Source: Limnohabitans sp.
GTDB taxonomy: Bacteria; Pseudomonadota; Gammaproteobacteria; Burkholderiales; Burkholderiaceae_C
Direction of reading: 5' to 3'
NCBI GenBank assembly: GCA_030158125.1
Contig: JAOATL010000010.1
Span: forward strand, 1-64,000
DNA length: 64,000 bases
The notes below the pieces were generated by a model that searched no databases, was not told the origin of the DNA, and was given only the letters and a program-made list of their open reading frames with translations. Below are positions 48,659 through 57,948 of this stretch, piece after piece. The translations under genes and the position numbers were made by a program. Position 1 is the stretch's first letter; every line of letters begins with the position of its first letter.

Positions 48659-50224
48659 TTAGCGACGCACAAAGGCTCTCAGATGCAAGCCAGTCAATCG
48701 CAAGCACCCAAAATAAAGGACAGCAGAAGTGACCAACACCATCGCCATAGCACCCAAGCGAATGAGCACTTGCTGACGCCCCGCCAACCAATCAAACTGC
48801 AAGCTTGCAAAATACAGGAAGGCCGCAAGCAATAGGCTTGCCGCTAAAACTTTGGCGCCAAACACGCCCCAACCCGGCAAAGGCTTGTAGCGTCCTTTTC
48901 GAATCAAGCCCACAAACAACCAAGCCGCATTCAACAAGGCACCCAAACCAATCGACAGCGCCAAACCAGCATGCGCCAAATAAGGTACCAAAACAAAATT
49001 CATTGCTTGCGTAAAACACAAAACAACGATTGCAATTTTGACGGGGGTTTTAATGTCTTGGCTTGCGTAATAGCCGGGCGCCAACACTTTGATGGCAACG
49101 AGACCTAGCAAGCCAACGCCATAACCAGTCAGCGCCAAAGTGGTCTGCTTCACATCCTGATCGGTGAAGGCGCCATAGTGATAAAGCACAGACACCAAAG
49201 GCTGTGAAAAAACCAGCAAAGCGGCGGCACAAGGCAACGCAAGCAGCACAACCAGCCGAAGCCCCCAATCGAGCATGGCGGCATACGCAGCTTGATCGCC
49301 ATTCGCCCGCGCAGCCGCCAACTGCGGCATCAAGACAGCACCCAATGCAACGCCAAGGATGGCAGTTGGAAATTCCATCAATCGATCCGCATAGGTTAAC
49401 CAGCTGACACTCCCGGGTGCCAAATGAGACGCAATTTGAGTGTTGATTAACAAAGAAATCTGTGCAACACCCACACCAAGAAGGGCCGGCAGCATCAGGC
49501 TGGCAATTTGACGCGTTGCGGGGTCACGCCAGGCTTGCTGAATGGTGCGCCATGTCAGGCCAATGCGCGGCAACAAACCCAACTTAGACAGAGCTGGAAT
49601 TTGCAGAGAGAGTTGCAGCAAACCTCCCACCATAACCCCCACGGGCAGCGCATAAACGGCTTGGATACCCTGAGCCTTGAACCAAGGGGCCAAAACCCAG
49701 GCAGCGCCAATCATGGCAACATTCAATAGAACGGGCGTGGCGGCGGGCACTGCAAAGCGTTTCCACGTGTTCAAAATACCCGCAGAAAGTGCCACCAAGG
49801 ACATGAAGGCAATGTAGGGAAACATCCAGCGCGTCATGTGCACTGCAGCTGCATAAGACTCTGGCTGCTGTTGCAAGCCACTGGCCATTGCCCACACCAA
49901 AAATGGTGCCATCGCCACACCCGCAATGCTCAGCAATAACAACGACCAAGCCAACAAAGTGGCCACATGGTCAATGGCCTTCTGTGTGACAAGCTCGCCA
50001 TGCTGGGCTTTGCTGGCCGCCAAAACAGGCACGAATGCTTGACTGAATGCACCTTCAGCAAAGAACCTTCGAAACAAATTTGGAATACGAAAGGCCACAT
50101 TAAATGCATCTGTCAGTGCACTCGCACCAAAAGCAGAGGCGATCAGAAGCTCTCGGACCAATCCCGTGATGCGGGAGGCCAAGGTCCAAAGAGAGACGGT
50201 AGATGCTGATTTAAGAAGGCTCAC
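48659..50224 (-). CDS. murJ: lipid II flippase MurJ
   Basis: 521-aa protein with about 14 membrane helices that flips lipid II for peptidoglycan synthesis. SLLKSASTVSLWTLASRITGL at the N-terminus and RIPNLFRRFFAEGAFSQAFVP (family signature around residues 47-67) are intact. The start is GTG 50224, fitting the usual N-terminus; an in-frame ATG at 50317 would add 31 residues overlapping the rpsT promoter and is rejected. Divergent from rpsT. Confidence 0.95.
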   Translation of the reverse strand: MSLLKSASTVSLWTLASRITGLVRELLIASAFGASALTDAFNVAFRIPNLFRRFFAEGAFSQAFVPVLAASKAQHGELVTQKAIDHVATLLAWSLLLLSIAGVAMAPFLVWAMASGLQQQPESYAAAVHMTRWMFPYIAFMSLVALSAGILNTWKRFAVPAATPVLLNVAMIGAAWVLAPWFKAQGIQAVYALPVGVMVGGLLQLSLQIPALSKLGLLPRIGLTWRTIQQAWRDPATRQIASLMLPALLGVGVAQISLLINTQIASHLAPGSVSWLTYADRLMEFPTAILGVALGAVLMPQLAAARANGDQAAYAAMLDWGLRLVVLLALPCAAALLVFSQPLVSVLYHYGAFTDQDVKQTTLALTGYGVGLLGLVAIKVLAPGYYASQDIKTPVKIAIVVLCFTQAMNFVLVPYLAHAGLALSIGLGALLNAAWLFVGLIRKGRYKPLPGWGVFGAKVLAASLLLAAFLYFASLQFDWLAGRQQVLIRLGAMAMVLVTSAVLYFGCLRLTGLHLRAFVRR

Positions 50225-50266
50225 GGCAAGAGTGTAGCGACTGAATGGGCTTGCTGTCAGGGGTGC

Positions 50267-50310
50267 TAGACCGGTGTGCAATTTGACTGATACAATAGCC
50301 GGCTTTGCTG
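50267..50310 (+). promoter_or_regulatory. rpsT promoter with GC-rich discriminator
   Basis: TAGACC (50267-50272), an 18-nt spacer and TACAAT (50291-50296) form the promoter; AGCCGGCTTTGCTG follows the -10 box. The predicted leader is about 40 nt, ending with the AGGAAATTTAA ribosome-binding site before ATG 50342. Confidence 0.7.
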
Positions 50311-50341
50311 ACAACATCCTCAGACAACTAGGAAATTTAAA

Positions 50342-50638
50342 ATGGCTTCTGGAAAACCCAAGAAAAAAAACCCCCGCCTGGCATCAGGCCGTAAACGCGC
50401 ACGTCAAGACGTGAAATTGAACGCAGCAAACACATCCCTGCGCTCAAAATACCGCACCGCCGTGAAGAACGTTGAAAAAGCTGTTCTGGCTGGTGACAAA
50501 ACCAAAGCAACAGAACTGTTTGCCAAAATGCAAGCAGTTGTGGACACGATTGCTGACAAAGGCATCTTCCACAAGAACAAAGCTGCTCGCGATAAGAGCC
50601 GCTTGTCAACCAAGGTGAAAGCCTTGGCACTCGCCTGA
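50342..50638 (+). CDS. rpsT: 30S ribosomal protein S20
   Basis: 98-aa basic ribosomal protein that binds the 5' domain of 16S r[23 protein letters not shown] and [19 protein letters not shown] are family signatures. It begins with a polar [11 protein letters not shown] stretch rather than MANIKSA, and is about ten residues longer than E. coli S20. AGGAA lies 7 nt before the ATG. A perfect terminator follows. Confidence 0.97.
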   Translation: MASGKPKKKNPRLASGRKRARQDVKLNAANTSLRSKYRTAVKNVEKAVLAGDKTKATELFAKMQAVVDTIADKGIFHKNKAARDKSRLSTKVKALALA

Positions 50639-50712
50639 TCAATTGATCATCAGCCCGGCACCCATCAGGGTTGCCGCCGTTTGAAACGGGTGCGCTGTCA
50701 GCAAAGAAAAGC

Positions 50713-50739
50713 AAAAAGCCGTCCAAGGACGGCTTTTTT
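50713..50739 (+). terminator. Rho-independent terminator of rpsT
   Basis: AAAAAGCCGTC (50713-50723) pairs with GACGGCTTTTT (50728-50738) around CAAG, and six T follow the stem core. It is 75 nt after the rpsT stop. The A-run makes it usable for the convergent DUF3579 gene as well. Confidence 0.92.
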
Positions 50740-50781
50740 GTGGGCGATGCATATTTCAAGCGCTATGAAATGCTGAATTGA

Positions 50782-51096
50782 TTATTTGGGATGCTCAGGC
50801 AGAAGGCAGGCCTCAGACACTTGCAAGTTGTTGTCTTTTGCAAAATTCATGAGGAAGTCCCACGCCATTGGCTCAAATCCTCGCAAGTCGGTGTGAACCA
50901 CCACACACTTCACACCCCCCAAAGTTTGAGGGATACACCAAGGTGAATAACTCAAGTGACTGCCAGGTGTTGCACCCCCTGGCCGAAACTGCCCCATCAC
51001 ACCCGCCAAACGCTCAGCCCAATCACTGGGTCTGAATGTGCGGCCATCCAAGGTGAGACCTTGAATCAGTACTTCTTTGGCGTTGTTGGAAACCAT
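50782..51096 (-). CDS. DUF3579 family protein
   Basis: 104-aa protein of a small betaproteobacterial family. NNAKEVLIQGLTLDGRTFRPSDWAERLAGV at the N-terminus (first half LIQGLTLDGRTFRPSDWAER) and YSPWCIPQTLGGVKCVVV in the middle are the conserved parts. Function is unknown. It is divergent from argD and shares with it an intergenic region carrying a palindrome also found before gntR. Its neighbourhood with arginine genes recurs in Burkholderiales. Confidence 0.85.
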   Translation of the reverse strand: MVSNNAKEVLIQGLTLDGRTFRPSDWAERLAGVMGQFRPGGATPGSHLSYSPWCIPQTLGGVKCVVVHTDLRGFEPMAWDFLMNFAKDNNLQVSEACLLPEHPK

Positions 51097-51165
51097 CGAT
51101 CAGAGGTTGGATAATTTGACGGGCAGACATCAGGGATCGCCTAAATGTTGCATTGCACAACTATT

Positions 51166-51181
51166 GTATCTTATATAAGAC
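51166..51181. promoter_or_regulatory. palindromic operator candidate upstream of argD
   Basis: GTATCTTATATAAGAC contains the 12-bp perfect palindrome TCTTATATAAGA. It lies 82 nt before the argD ATG and 70 nt before the divergent DUF3579 start. A possible argD -10 box TAAAAT is at 51203-51208, so the palindrome sits around its -35 region. The same core occurs before gntR. Confidence 0.5.
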
Positions 51182-51263
51182 TTGAAGCTTTATTTCTGGC
51201 TCTAAAATCCCACTTCAGCGGCCCTCTTCGTTGGGCCGATTTCTTTTCAGAGGAGTTCTCAGC

Positions 51264-52460
51264 ATGCCCGCTTTCATTGAAGCCACTTCGCCGCACACCA
51301 TGAACACCTATGGCCGATTGCCTATCGCAATGAGCCATGGACAAGGCTGCCGATTGTGGGATGTCAATGGCAAAGAGTATTTGGATGCGCTGGGTGGCAT
51401 TGCTGTGAACACATTAGGTCACAACCACCCAGAATTGGTGCCTGCACTGCAGGACCAGTTGAGCAAAATTATTCACAGCTGCAACTACTACCACGTTCCG
51501 AATCAGGAAAAATTGGCGGCCAAATTGGTAGAACTGTCTGGCATGACCAACGTATTCTTTTGTTGTACGGGCCTTGAAGCCAACGAGGCTGCCATCAAGT
51601 TGGCGCGCAAGTATGGGCACGACAAAGGCATCGATAAACCTGAGATCGTGGTGTACGAAAAAGCTTTTCACGGCCGCAGCATTGCCACCTTAAGCGCCAC
51701 GGGCAACACCAAAATTCAACAAGGCTTTGGACCTTTGGTGGAAGGCTTCATTCGTGTTCCAGTGAACAACATTGAAGCCTTGAAAAAAGCCACAGAAAAC
51801 AATCCAAACGTTGTGGCTGTTTTCTTCGAAACCATTCAAGGAGAAGGCGGCGTCAATCCCATGCACATGGATTACTTGCGTGACGTCCGCGCTTTGTGCG
51901 ATCAAAAAGATTGGCTCATGATGATTGACGAAGTCCAGTGTGGCATGGGACGCACAGGCAAATGGTTTGCCCACCAATGGGCCGGCATCAAAGCTGACGT
52001 GATGCCACTGGCCAAGGGCTTGGGCTCTGGCGTGCCCATCGCCGCTGTGGTGGCTGGCCCCAAGGCTGCAAACATCTTCCAACCTGGCAGTCATGGCACC
52101 ACCTTTGGCGGCAACCCCTTGGCCATGCGTGCAGGCGTTGAAACCATTCGCATCATGGAAAAAGACGGTCTGATTGAAAATGCCGCGCGCGTTGGCGCCC
52201 ACCTCAAGGCACGCCTTGAACAAAGTTTGGCAGGCGTCAATGGTGTGAAAGAAATTCGCGGCCAAGGCCTGATGCTGGGCATTGAACTCGAGAAACCCTG
52301 TGGCGTTTTGACACAACGCGCAGCTGACGCAGGCTTGCTCATCAGTGTCACCGCAGACACCGTCATTCGCATGGTCCCACCACTCATCATGACGCAAGCA
52401 GAGGCCGATCAAGTGGCCGACATCTTGTTGCCCCTGGTCCACACATTTCTTTCGGAGTAA
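51264..52460 (+). CDS. argD: acetylornithine aminotransferase
   Basis: 398-aa class III PLP aminotransferase. The Schiff-base lysine is K251 in PLAKGLGSGVPI, D222 lies in MMIDEVQCGMGRTGKW, and NTYGRLPIAMSHGQG at the N-terminus is typical of ArgD. It converts N-acetylglutamate semialdehyde to N-acetylornithine; some members also act in lysine synthesis. GAGGAG precedes ATG 51264. argF follows after 4 nt. Confidence 0.93.
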   Translation: MPAFIEATSPHTMNTYGRLPIAMSHGQGCRLWDVNGKEYLDALGGIAVNTLGHNHPELVPALQDQLSKIIHSCNYYHVPNQEKLAAKLVELSGMTNVFFCCTGLEANEAAIKLARKYGHDKGIDKPEIVVYEKAFHGRSIATLSATGNTKIQQGFGPLVEGFIRVPVNNIEALKKATENNPNVVAVFFETIQGEGGVNPMHMDYLRDVRALCDQKDWLMMIDEVQCGMGRTGKWFAHQWAGIKADVMPLAKGLGSGVPIAAVVAGPKAANIFQPGSHGTTFGGNPLAMRAGVETIRIMEKDGLIENAARVGAHLKARLEQSLAGVNGVKEIRGQGLMLGIELEKPCGVLTQRAADAGLLISVTADTVIRMVPPLIMTQAEADQVADILLPLVHTFLSE

Positions 52461-52464
52461 TTTC

Positions 52465-53400
52465 ATGACCTCGAATGTTCAGGCCATGCCACTTCGGCAT
52501 TATTTGCAATTCACCGACCTTTCAGCCGATGAGTACGCACACCTCTTCAAACGGGCTGCTTTCATCAAAGCCAAATTCAAGGCCTACGAAAAATACCAGC
52601 CACTTGCCGACCGCACGCTGGCCATGATTTTTGAAAAAGCTTCCACACGCACGCGCGTCAGTTTTGAAGCCGGCATGTACCAGTTGGGAGGCTCTGTGGT
52701 GCACCTGACCACGGGCGACAGTCAATTGGGGCGTGCTGAGCCCATTGAGGACAGCGCGCGCGTGATCAGCCGCATGGTTGACCTGGTCATGATTCGAACC
52801 TATGGCCAAGACAAGATTGAAAACTTTGCAGCGCACTCACGCGTGCCAGTGATCAATGGCTTGACCAACGAATTCCACCCCTGCCAAATCTTGGCCGACA
52901 TCTTCACCTACATCGAACACCGTGGCTCCATTAAAGGAAAAACCGTGGCATGGGTGGGCGACGGCAACAACATGGCCAACACTTGGCTCCAGGCGGCCGA
53001 CCTGCTCGGATTCAAAGTGCACCTGAGCACGCCCAGTGGCTACGAAGTTGACCCTGCTGTGGTGGGCGTCAGAAGCGCGGCCAGCACCCAATTCTTCAAA
53101 GACCCCATGCAAGCTTGCGAGGGTGCCGACCTTGTCACCACCGATGTTTGGACCAGCATGGGCTACGAGGCTGAAAACGAAGCACGTAAAAAAGCTTTTG
53201 CCGATTGGTGCGTAGACGAAGACATGATGAAGGTTGCAAAACCAGATGCACTCTTCATGCACTGCCTGCCTGCACATCGTGGTGAAGAAGTCAGCGCAGA
53301 AGTGATTGATGGCCCTCAATCTGTGGTTTGGGACGAAGCAGAAAATCGCATGCACGCACAAAAAGCGTTGATGGAGTTTTTACTGCTGGGCCAAGTTTAA
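52465..53400 (+). CDS. argF: ornithine carbamoyltransferase
   Basis: 311-aa transferase making citrulline from ornithine and carbamoyl phosphate. The carbamoyl-phosphate loop FEKASTRTRVSFE (STRTR at 60-64) and FHPCQILAD are present, and the ornithine loop HCLPAHRGEEV lies near 271-281. MKVAKPDALF precedes it. Tightly coupled with argD (4-nt gap) and convergent with the FAD monooxygenase. Confidence 0.96.
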   Translation: MTSNVQAMPLRHYLQFTDLSADEYAHLFKRAAFIKAKFKAYEKYQPLADRTLAMIFEKASTRTRVSFEAGMYQLGGSVVHLTTGDSQLGRAEPIEDSARVISRMVDLVMIRTYGQDKIENFAAHSRVPVINGLTNEFHPCQILADIFTYIEHRGSIKGKTVAWVGDGNNMANTWLQAADLLGFKVHLSTPSGYEVDPAVVGVRSAASTQFFKDPMQACEGADLVTTDVWTSMGYEAENEARKKAFADWCVDEDMMKVAKPDALFMHCLPAHRGEEVSAEVIDGPQSVVWDEAENRMHAQKALMEFLLLGQV

Positions 53401-53430
53401 TTGCCTCACCTGGCCTTGGCGGCGATCTCT

Positions 53431-54630
53431 TTAAGGGCCCGCATAAAGCCAAGGCACATCCATCAAGGACTCGCCCATCATGCGCATGGCCAAGTCTCTG
53501 CCCCAACGCAAGGGACCTTGCAAATGGAAAATCTTGCCATTTTGAATGGATCGATGCTGAACCTTGGCATTGCGTGCCCAACGTGCTTTGGCGTACAACT
53601 GCCATCGCTCTGGCACAGTCAAGTCTGAACGGATCCAACATGCGGCCAATTCGGCTGCATCTTCTATCGCCATACCAGCACCCTGCGCCATAAATGGGCG
53701 CATGGGGTGTGCCGCATCGCCAAGCAGTGCAATGCGACCCTTGGCCATTTCATTTGCACCACGAACAGGTGGACGATCACAGAGCGACCACAAGCGCCAA
53801 TCTTCCACTGCATTCAAAATATGTTTCAAATCTGAATGTGCAAATTCCATGGCCAAATCTAGATCATGCTTGTTGGCAGCATGATCCCATTCCGCCAGTT
53901 GCTCAGGGGGCTGTCCATGCACGATCACCACCAAATTCAAAAATTCACCACGCCTGACAGGGTACAAGACAGCATGCAACTTGGGCCCCACCCACACGGT
54001 CACATCTTGCGTGCGCAAACTTTCAGGCAAGGACAGCATCGGAACAAGCGCACGGTAAGCCAAGAGATTGGTGACCCTTGGGGGCGTTTGAGGCACAACG
54101 TACTGACGTGTGGAACTCCACAGACCATCAGCCCCCACCAGGGCCTCAGCGTTAACCGTTTCAAAAAAACCTTCAGGCAAGCCGCGGCCATTGACCGTGA
54201 TCTGATCGGCATCATCTCGAATCAAATCAATTTGGCAGTTGAGACTTAACTTGGCAGCACCTGTATTGAGCACGTGCTGCAACAAGACCTGATGCAGATC
54301 TGCCCGGTGCACTGCAAAATAAGGTGCCCCATAGGTCTGCACACTTCTTTGACCCAGTCTTAAAGCACCCAAGGTGCTGCCTGATTGCGCATCACGCACG
54401 TGCAAACGCTCAGGCGTGAACACCACGTCTCGAAGTGCTTTTTCTAGACCCCACGAAAACAAAGTGCGCGTGACATTGGAGCCCATCTGAATGCCCGCCC
54501 CCACTTCACTGAAAACTTTGGCACGCTCAATCACATGCGGCTTCGCCCCCTGTCGGGCACACGCCAATGCAGCAGCCAATCCACCAATGCCACCGCCCAC
54601 AATCAAAATTGAATTTTTCACGGAGTCCAT
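53431..54630 (-). CDS. FAD-dependent aromatic monooxygenase (salicylate hydroxylase-like)
   Basis: 399-aa group A flavoprotein monooxygenase. The Rossmann motif GGGIGGLAAALA is at 12-23, DG in VGADGLWSSTRQYV belongs to the DGxxS region, and the second FAD motif is LLGDAAHPMRPFMAQGAG. The best family match by eye is 3-hydroxybenzoate 6-hydroxylase/salicylate hydroxylase. No ring-cleavage genes are nearby, so the substrate is open. It is monocistronic between argF and acnB. ATG 54630 lacks a strong ribosome-binding site. Confidence 0.82.
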   Translation of the reverse strand: MDSVKNSILIVGGGIGGLAAALACARQGAKPHVIERAKVFSEVGAGIQMGSNVTRTLFSWGLEKALRDVVFTPERLHVRDAQSGSTLGALRLGQRSVQTYGAPYFAVHRADLHQVLLQHVLNTGAAKLSLNCQIDLIRDDADQITVNGRGLPEGFFETVNAEALVGADGLWSSTRQYVVPQTPPRVTNLLAYRALVPMLSLPESLRTQDVTVWVGPKLHAVLYPVRRGEFLNLVVIVHGQPPEQLAEWDHAANKHDLDLAMEFAHSDLKHILNAVEDWRLWSLCDRPPVRGANEMAKGRIALLGDAAHPMRPFMAQGAGMAIEDAAELAACWIRSDLTVPERWQLYAKARWARNAKVQHRSIQNGKIFHLQGPLRWGRDLAMRMMGESLMDVPWLYAGP

Positions 54631-54668
54631 TTTGCAGCGAAGATTTTCATCTAAACATGAGAGGCATC

Positions 54669-54702
54669 AAAAAAGCCCAAAAGACCGAGATCTTTTGGGC
54701 TT
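54669..54702 (-). terminator. terminator of acnB (minus strand)
   Basis: AAGCCCAAAAGA (54673-54684) and TCTTTTGGGCTT (54691-54702) form a perfect 12-bp stem with loop CCGAGA. On the minus strand a run of six T follows, 25 nt after the acnB stop. Confidence 0.9.
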
Positions 54703-54726
54703 CTGAACTAAGCAAGAAAGTTCAAA

Positions 54727-57318
54727 TTAAGCGGCAACGCCTTTGGCCACTTCCGCGTACTCTTCGATCTTGTCGAAGTTCATGTACTTGTAGATCTGGC
54801 TTCCGTCTTTGTTGATGTCAGTCATGCTCTCTTGGTATTCCGCCACGGTTGGAATACGGCCCAATTTTGAGCTGATGGCAGCCACTTCAGCAGAACCCAA
54901 ATACACATTGGTATTTTTACCCAAACGGTTCGGGAAGTTACGTGTAGAAGTAGACACCACAGTAGCGCCTTCGCGCACCTGTGCTTGGTTACCCATGCAC
55001 AAAGAACAGCCCGGCATTTCAGTGCGTGCACCAGCTGCACCAAACACACCGTAGTGACCTTCTTTGGTCAATTCGGCAGCGTCCATTTTGGTTGGCGGCG
55101 CAACCCACAACTTCACCGGAATGTCACGACGACCTTCGAGCAACTTGGAGGCTGCGCGGAAGTGGCCGATGTTGGTCATGCAAGAGCCAATGAACACTTC
55201 ATCGATTTTGGTACCAGCGACGTCTGACAACAATTTGGCGTCATCTGGGTCGTTGGGGCAGCACATGACGGGCTCTTTGAGCTGGTCCATGTCAATTTCA
55301 AGCACGTGGGCGTATTCCGCATTTTTGTCTGCCTCAAGCAAGTTGGGGTTGGCCAACCATGCTTCAACAGCCTTGATGCGACGCTCAAGCGCACGCTTGT
55401 CGTTGTAGCCCTGCGCAATCATGTTCTTCATCAAAACGATGTTGGAGTTCAGATACTCTTTGACGGGCTCGGGGTTGAGCTTGACGGTACAACCGGCAGC
55501 AGAACGCTCTGCAGACGCATCAGACAACTCAAACGCTTGCTCGACTTTCAAATCTGGCAAACCTTCAATTTCCAAAATGCGGCCAGAGAACTCGTTGATT
55601 TTGCCGGACTTGGCAACAGTCAACAAACCAGCTTTGATGGCGTAGTAAGGAATGGCGTGAACCAAGTCGCGCAAGGTGATGCCAGGCTGCATCTTGCCTT
55701 TAAATCGAACCAAGATGGACTCAGGCATGTCCAAAGGCATCACACCTGTGGCAGCACCGAAAGCCACCAAACCGGAACCGGCGGGGAAAGAAATACCGAT
55801 AGGGAAACGTGTGTGTGAATCGCCGCCAGTGCCCACTGTATCGGGCAACAACAGACGGTTCAACCAACTGTGAATCACACCATCACCGGGTTTCAGTGAA
55901 ACACCACCGCGATTGCTCATGAAAGCTGGCAACTCGTGGTGCATTTTGACGTCGACGGGCTTGGGATAAGCGGCCGTGTGGCAGAAAGATTGCATCACCA
56001 TGTCAGAGCTGAAGCCCAAGCAAGCCAAGTCTTTCAATTCGTCACGCGTCATGGTGCCAGTGGTGTCTTGTGAACCCACAGTGGTCATTTTGGGTTCGCA
56101 ATAAGTACCGGGGCGAACGCCCTGACCTTCTGGCAAACCGCAAGCACGGCCCACCATTTTTTGCGCCAATGTGAAACCGGCCTTGGTAGAAGCTGGCACT
56201 TTGGGCAAGCGGAACAATGTGGAAGTGGGCAGACCCAAGAACTCACGTGCCTTGCCAGTCAATGAACGACCAATGATCAAATTGATACGGCCACCAGCAC
56301 GCACTTCGTCAAACAACATGTCGCTGCGCAGCTCAAACTCGTTAAGCAAGGCGCCATTTTTCATGATCTTTCCTTCGTAAGGCAAGACATCAATCACGTC
56401 ACCCATTTCCAATTTGGAAACATCCACTTCGATGGGCAAGGCACCGGAATCTTCTTGTGTGTTGAAGAAAATAGGCGCAATTTTGCCGCCCAAAGTGACA
56501 CCACCAAAGCGCTTGTTAGGCACAAAAGGAATGTCTTCACCAAAACCCCAGATGATGCTGTTGGTTGCAGACTTGCGTGAAGAACCCGTACCGACCACGT
56601 CGCCCACATAGGCCACCAAGTGACCTTTTTTCTTCAGCTCTTCAATGAAAGCCATAGGACCGCGCTTGCCGTCTTCCTCAGGCTTGAAAGCTGCATCTGG
56701 GCGTGTGTTTTTCAACATGGCCAAATAGTGCAATGGAATGTCAGGGCGGCTCCATGCATCGGGCGCGGGTGACAAATCATCGGTGTTGGTTTCGCCTGGC
56801 ACTTTGAATACAGAGACTGTGATTTTTTGGGCCACTTCAGGACGTGAAGTGAACCATTCAGCATCTGCCCAGCTCTTGATCACTGCGCTGGCATTGGCAT
56901 TGCCAGCTTTGGATTTTTCTGCCACGTCATGGAAAAAGTCAAACATCAACAATGTTTTTTTCAAACCTTCAGCAGCCACCGCGCCAACTTCTTTGTCATC
57001 GAGCAAATCGATCAAAGGTTTGACGTTGTAACCACCGACCATGGTGCCCAACAGTTCGGTGGCCTTGGCTTTGCTGATTAACGCTACTTTGACATCGCTG
57101 TGTGCAACAGCTGACAAAAACGAAGCTTTCACTTTGGCTGCATCGTCAACACCTGGGGGGACACGGTGTGTCAGCAGGTCCAACAAAAATGCGTCTTCAC
57201 CTTGCGGCGGATTTTTGATCAGTTCGATCAACTCAGAAGTTTGTTTTGCATCCAAAGGCAGCGGTGGGATTCCCAACGCAGCGCGTTCAGCGGCGTGTTC
57301 ACGATAGGCTTTCAACAT
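54727..57318 (-). CDS. acnB: aconitate hydratase B
   Basis: 863-aa 4Fe-4S aconitase of the TCA cycle (citrate to isocitrate). The N-terminal HEAT-like domain ([20 protein letters not shown]) distinguishes AcnB. Iron-sulfur cysteines are in [12 protein letters not shown] and in [13 protein letters not shown], and [19 protein letters not shown] is family-typical. A good ribosome-binding site AGGAG lies before ATG 57318. It follows mdh, a CitE-like gene and a small exported protein gene on the same strand, with its own terminator. Confidence 0.97.
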   Translation of the reverse strand: MLKAYREHAAERAALGIPPLPLDAKQTSELIELIKNPPQGEDAFLLDLLTHRVPPGVDDAAKVKASFLSAVAHSDVKVALISKAKATELLGTMVGGYNVKPLIDLLDDKEVGAVAAEGLKKTLLMFDFFHDVAEKSKAGNANASAVIKSWADAEWFTSRPEVAQKITVSVFKVPGETNTDDLSPAPDAWSRPDIPLHYLAMLKNTRPDAAFKPEEDGKRGPMAFIEELKKKGHLVAYVGDVVGTGSSRKSATNSIIWGFGEDIPFVPNKRFGGVTLGGKIAPIFFNTQEDSGALPIEVDVSKLEMGDVIDVLPYEGKIMKNGALLNEFELRSDMLFDEVRAGGRINLIIGRSLTGKAREFLGLPTSTLFRLPKVPASTKAGFTLAQKMVGRACGLPEGQGVRPGTYCEPKMTTVGSQDTTGTMTRDELKDLACLGFSSDMVMQSFCHTAAYPKPVDVKMHHELPAFMSNRGGVSLKPGDGVIHSWLNRLLLPDTVGTGGDSHTRFPIGISFPAGSGLVAFGAATGVMPLDMPESILVRFKGKMQPGITLRDLVHAIPYYAIKAGLLTVAKSGKINEFSGRILEIEGLPDLKVEQAFELSDASAERSAAGCTVKLNPEPVKEYLNSNIVLMKNMIAQGYNDKRALERRIKAVEAWLANPNLLEADKNAEYAHVLEIDMDQLKEPVMCCPNDPDDAKLLSDVAGTKIDEVFIGSCMTNIGHFRAASKLLEGRRDIPVKLWVAPPTKMDAAELTKEGHYGVFGAAGARTEMPGCSLCMGNQAQVREGATVVSTSTRNFPNRLGKNTNVYLGSAEVAAISSKLGRIPTVAEYQESMTDINKDGSQIYKYMNFDKIEEYAEVAKGVAA

Positions 57319-57372
57319 GGTTTTCTCCTGTCTAAATAAATTTACAAATCAATAATTTTCAAACGACGCCAC

Positions 57373-57948
57373 TCAGCGCTGCACCGATGTCGCAGGACTG
57401 CTGACATCAATCAAGGCTGGGGGGGGATTGACTTTCATGTCGTTGGCCACGGCCACCTGATCGGGGTGGGCGCATTCATCGGCCAAACGACGGCCATTTT
57501 TTTGATCCATGAGCATGGACTTGTTGGCAAGCTGCAACCAAACTGCACCTGCTTTTTCATCTTCCAAACGAATGGCACCTGTGCTGGTTGTCACAGGACG
57601 CATGCGGTATTTGTAACCCTTGCCGTGCAAGTCAAAGTACCCAGGGGCCTGTGCATCTGCAGTCATGCGGACAGAAGCGCCAAGCTCACACGGCAAATGC
57701 CCCACATGAACCCGCTCTGCAATACTGAGATGATTGGAATCCAAGGGCGCATCGACAGGAAGCGTCTGTACACGCTTAGCAGGTTCGCTTTTCTTGGCCG
57801 ACTTCTGGTTTGTCGGCTTGGCATTGGGCTTTGATTTCGCGTCTTTTTTGGGCGCAGCATTTGGCGAATGCGTGGTTTGCGCATGGGCGGCAAAAACGCT
57901 CAACAGACAAGTCATCAAAACCAGAAAAAGGAACTTTACGCTGCGCAT
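57373..57948 (-). CDS. exported protein of unknown function
   Basis: 191-aa protein, not recognised. A signal peptide (SVKFLFLVLMTCLLSVFAAHA) is followed by a Lys/Pro/Ala-rich linker (about 30-62) and a C-terminal domain containing ERVHVGHLPCELGASVRM, HGKGYKYRMRPV and RLEDEKAGAVWLQLANKSML. GGAG lies before ATG 57948. It overlaps the end of the CitE-like gene by 13 nt and precedes acnB by 54 nt, so it is part of the TCA-gene run. An envelope location is inferred. Confidence 0.75.
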   Translation of the reverse strand: MRSVKFLFLVLMTCLLSVFAAHAQTTHSPNAAPKKDAKSKPNAKPTNQKSAKKSEPAKRVQTLPVDAPLDSNHLSIAERVHVGHLPCELGASVRMTADAQAPGYFDLHGKGYKYRMRPVTTSTGAIRLEDEKAGAVWLQLANKSMLMDQKNGRRLADECAHPDQVAVANDMKVNPPPALIDVSSPATSVQR

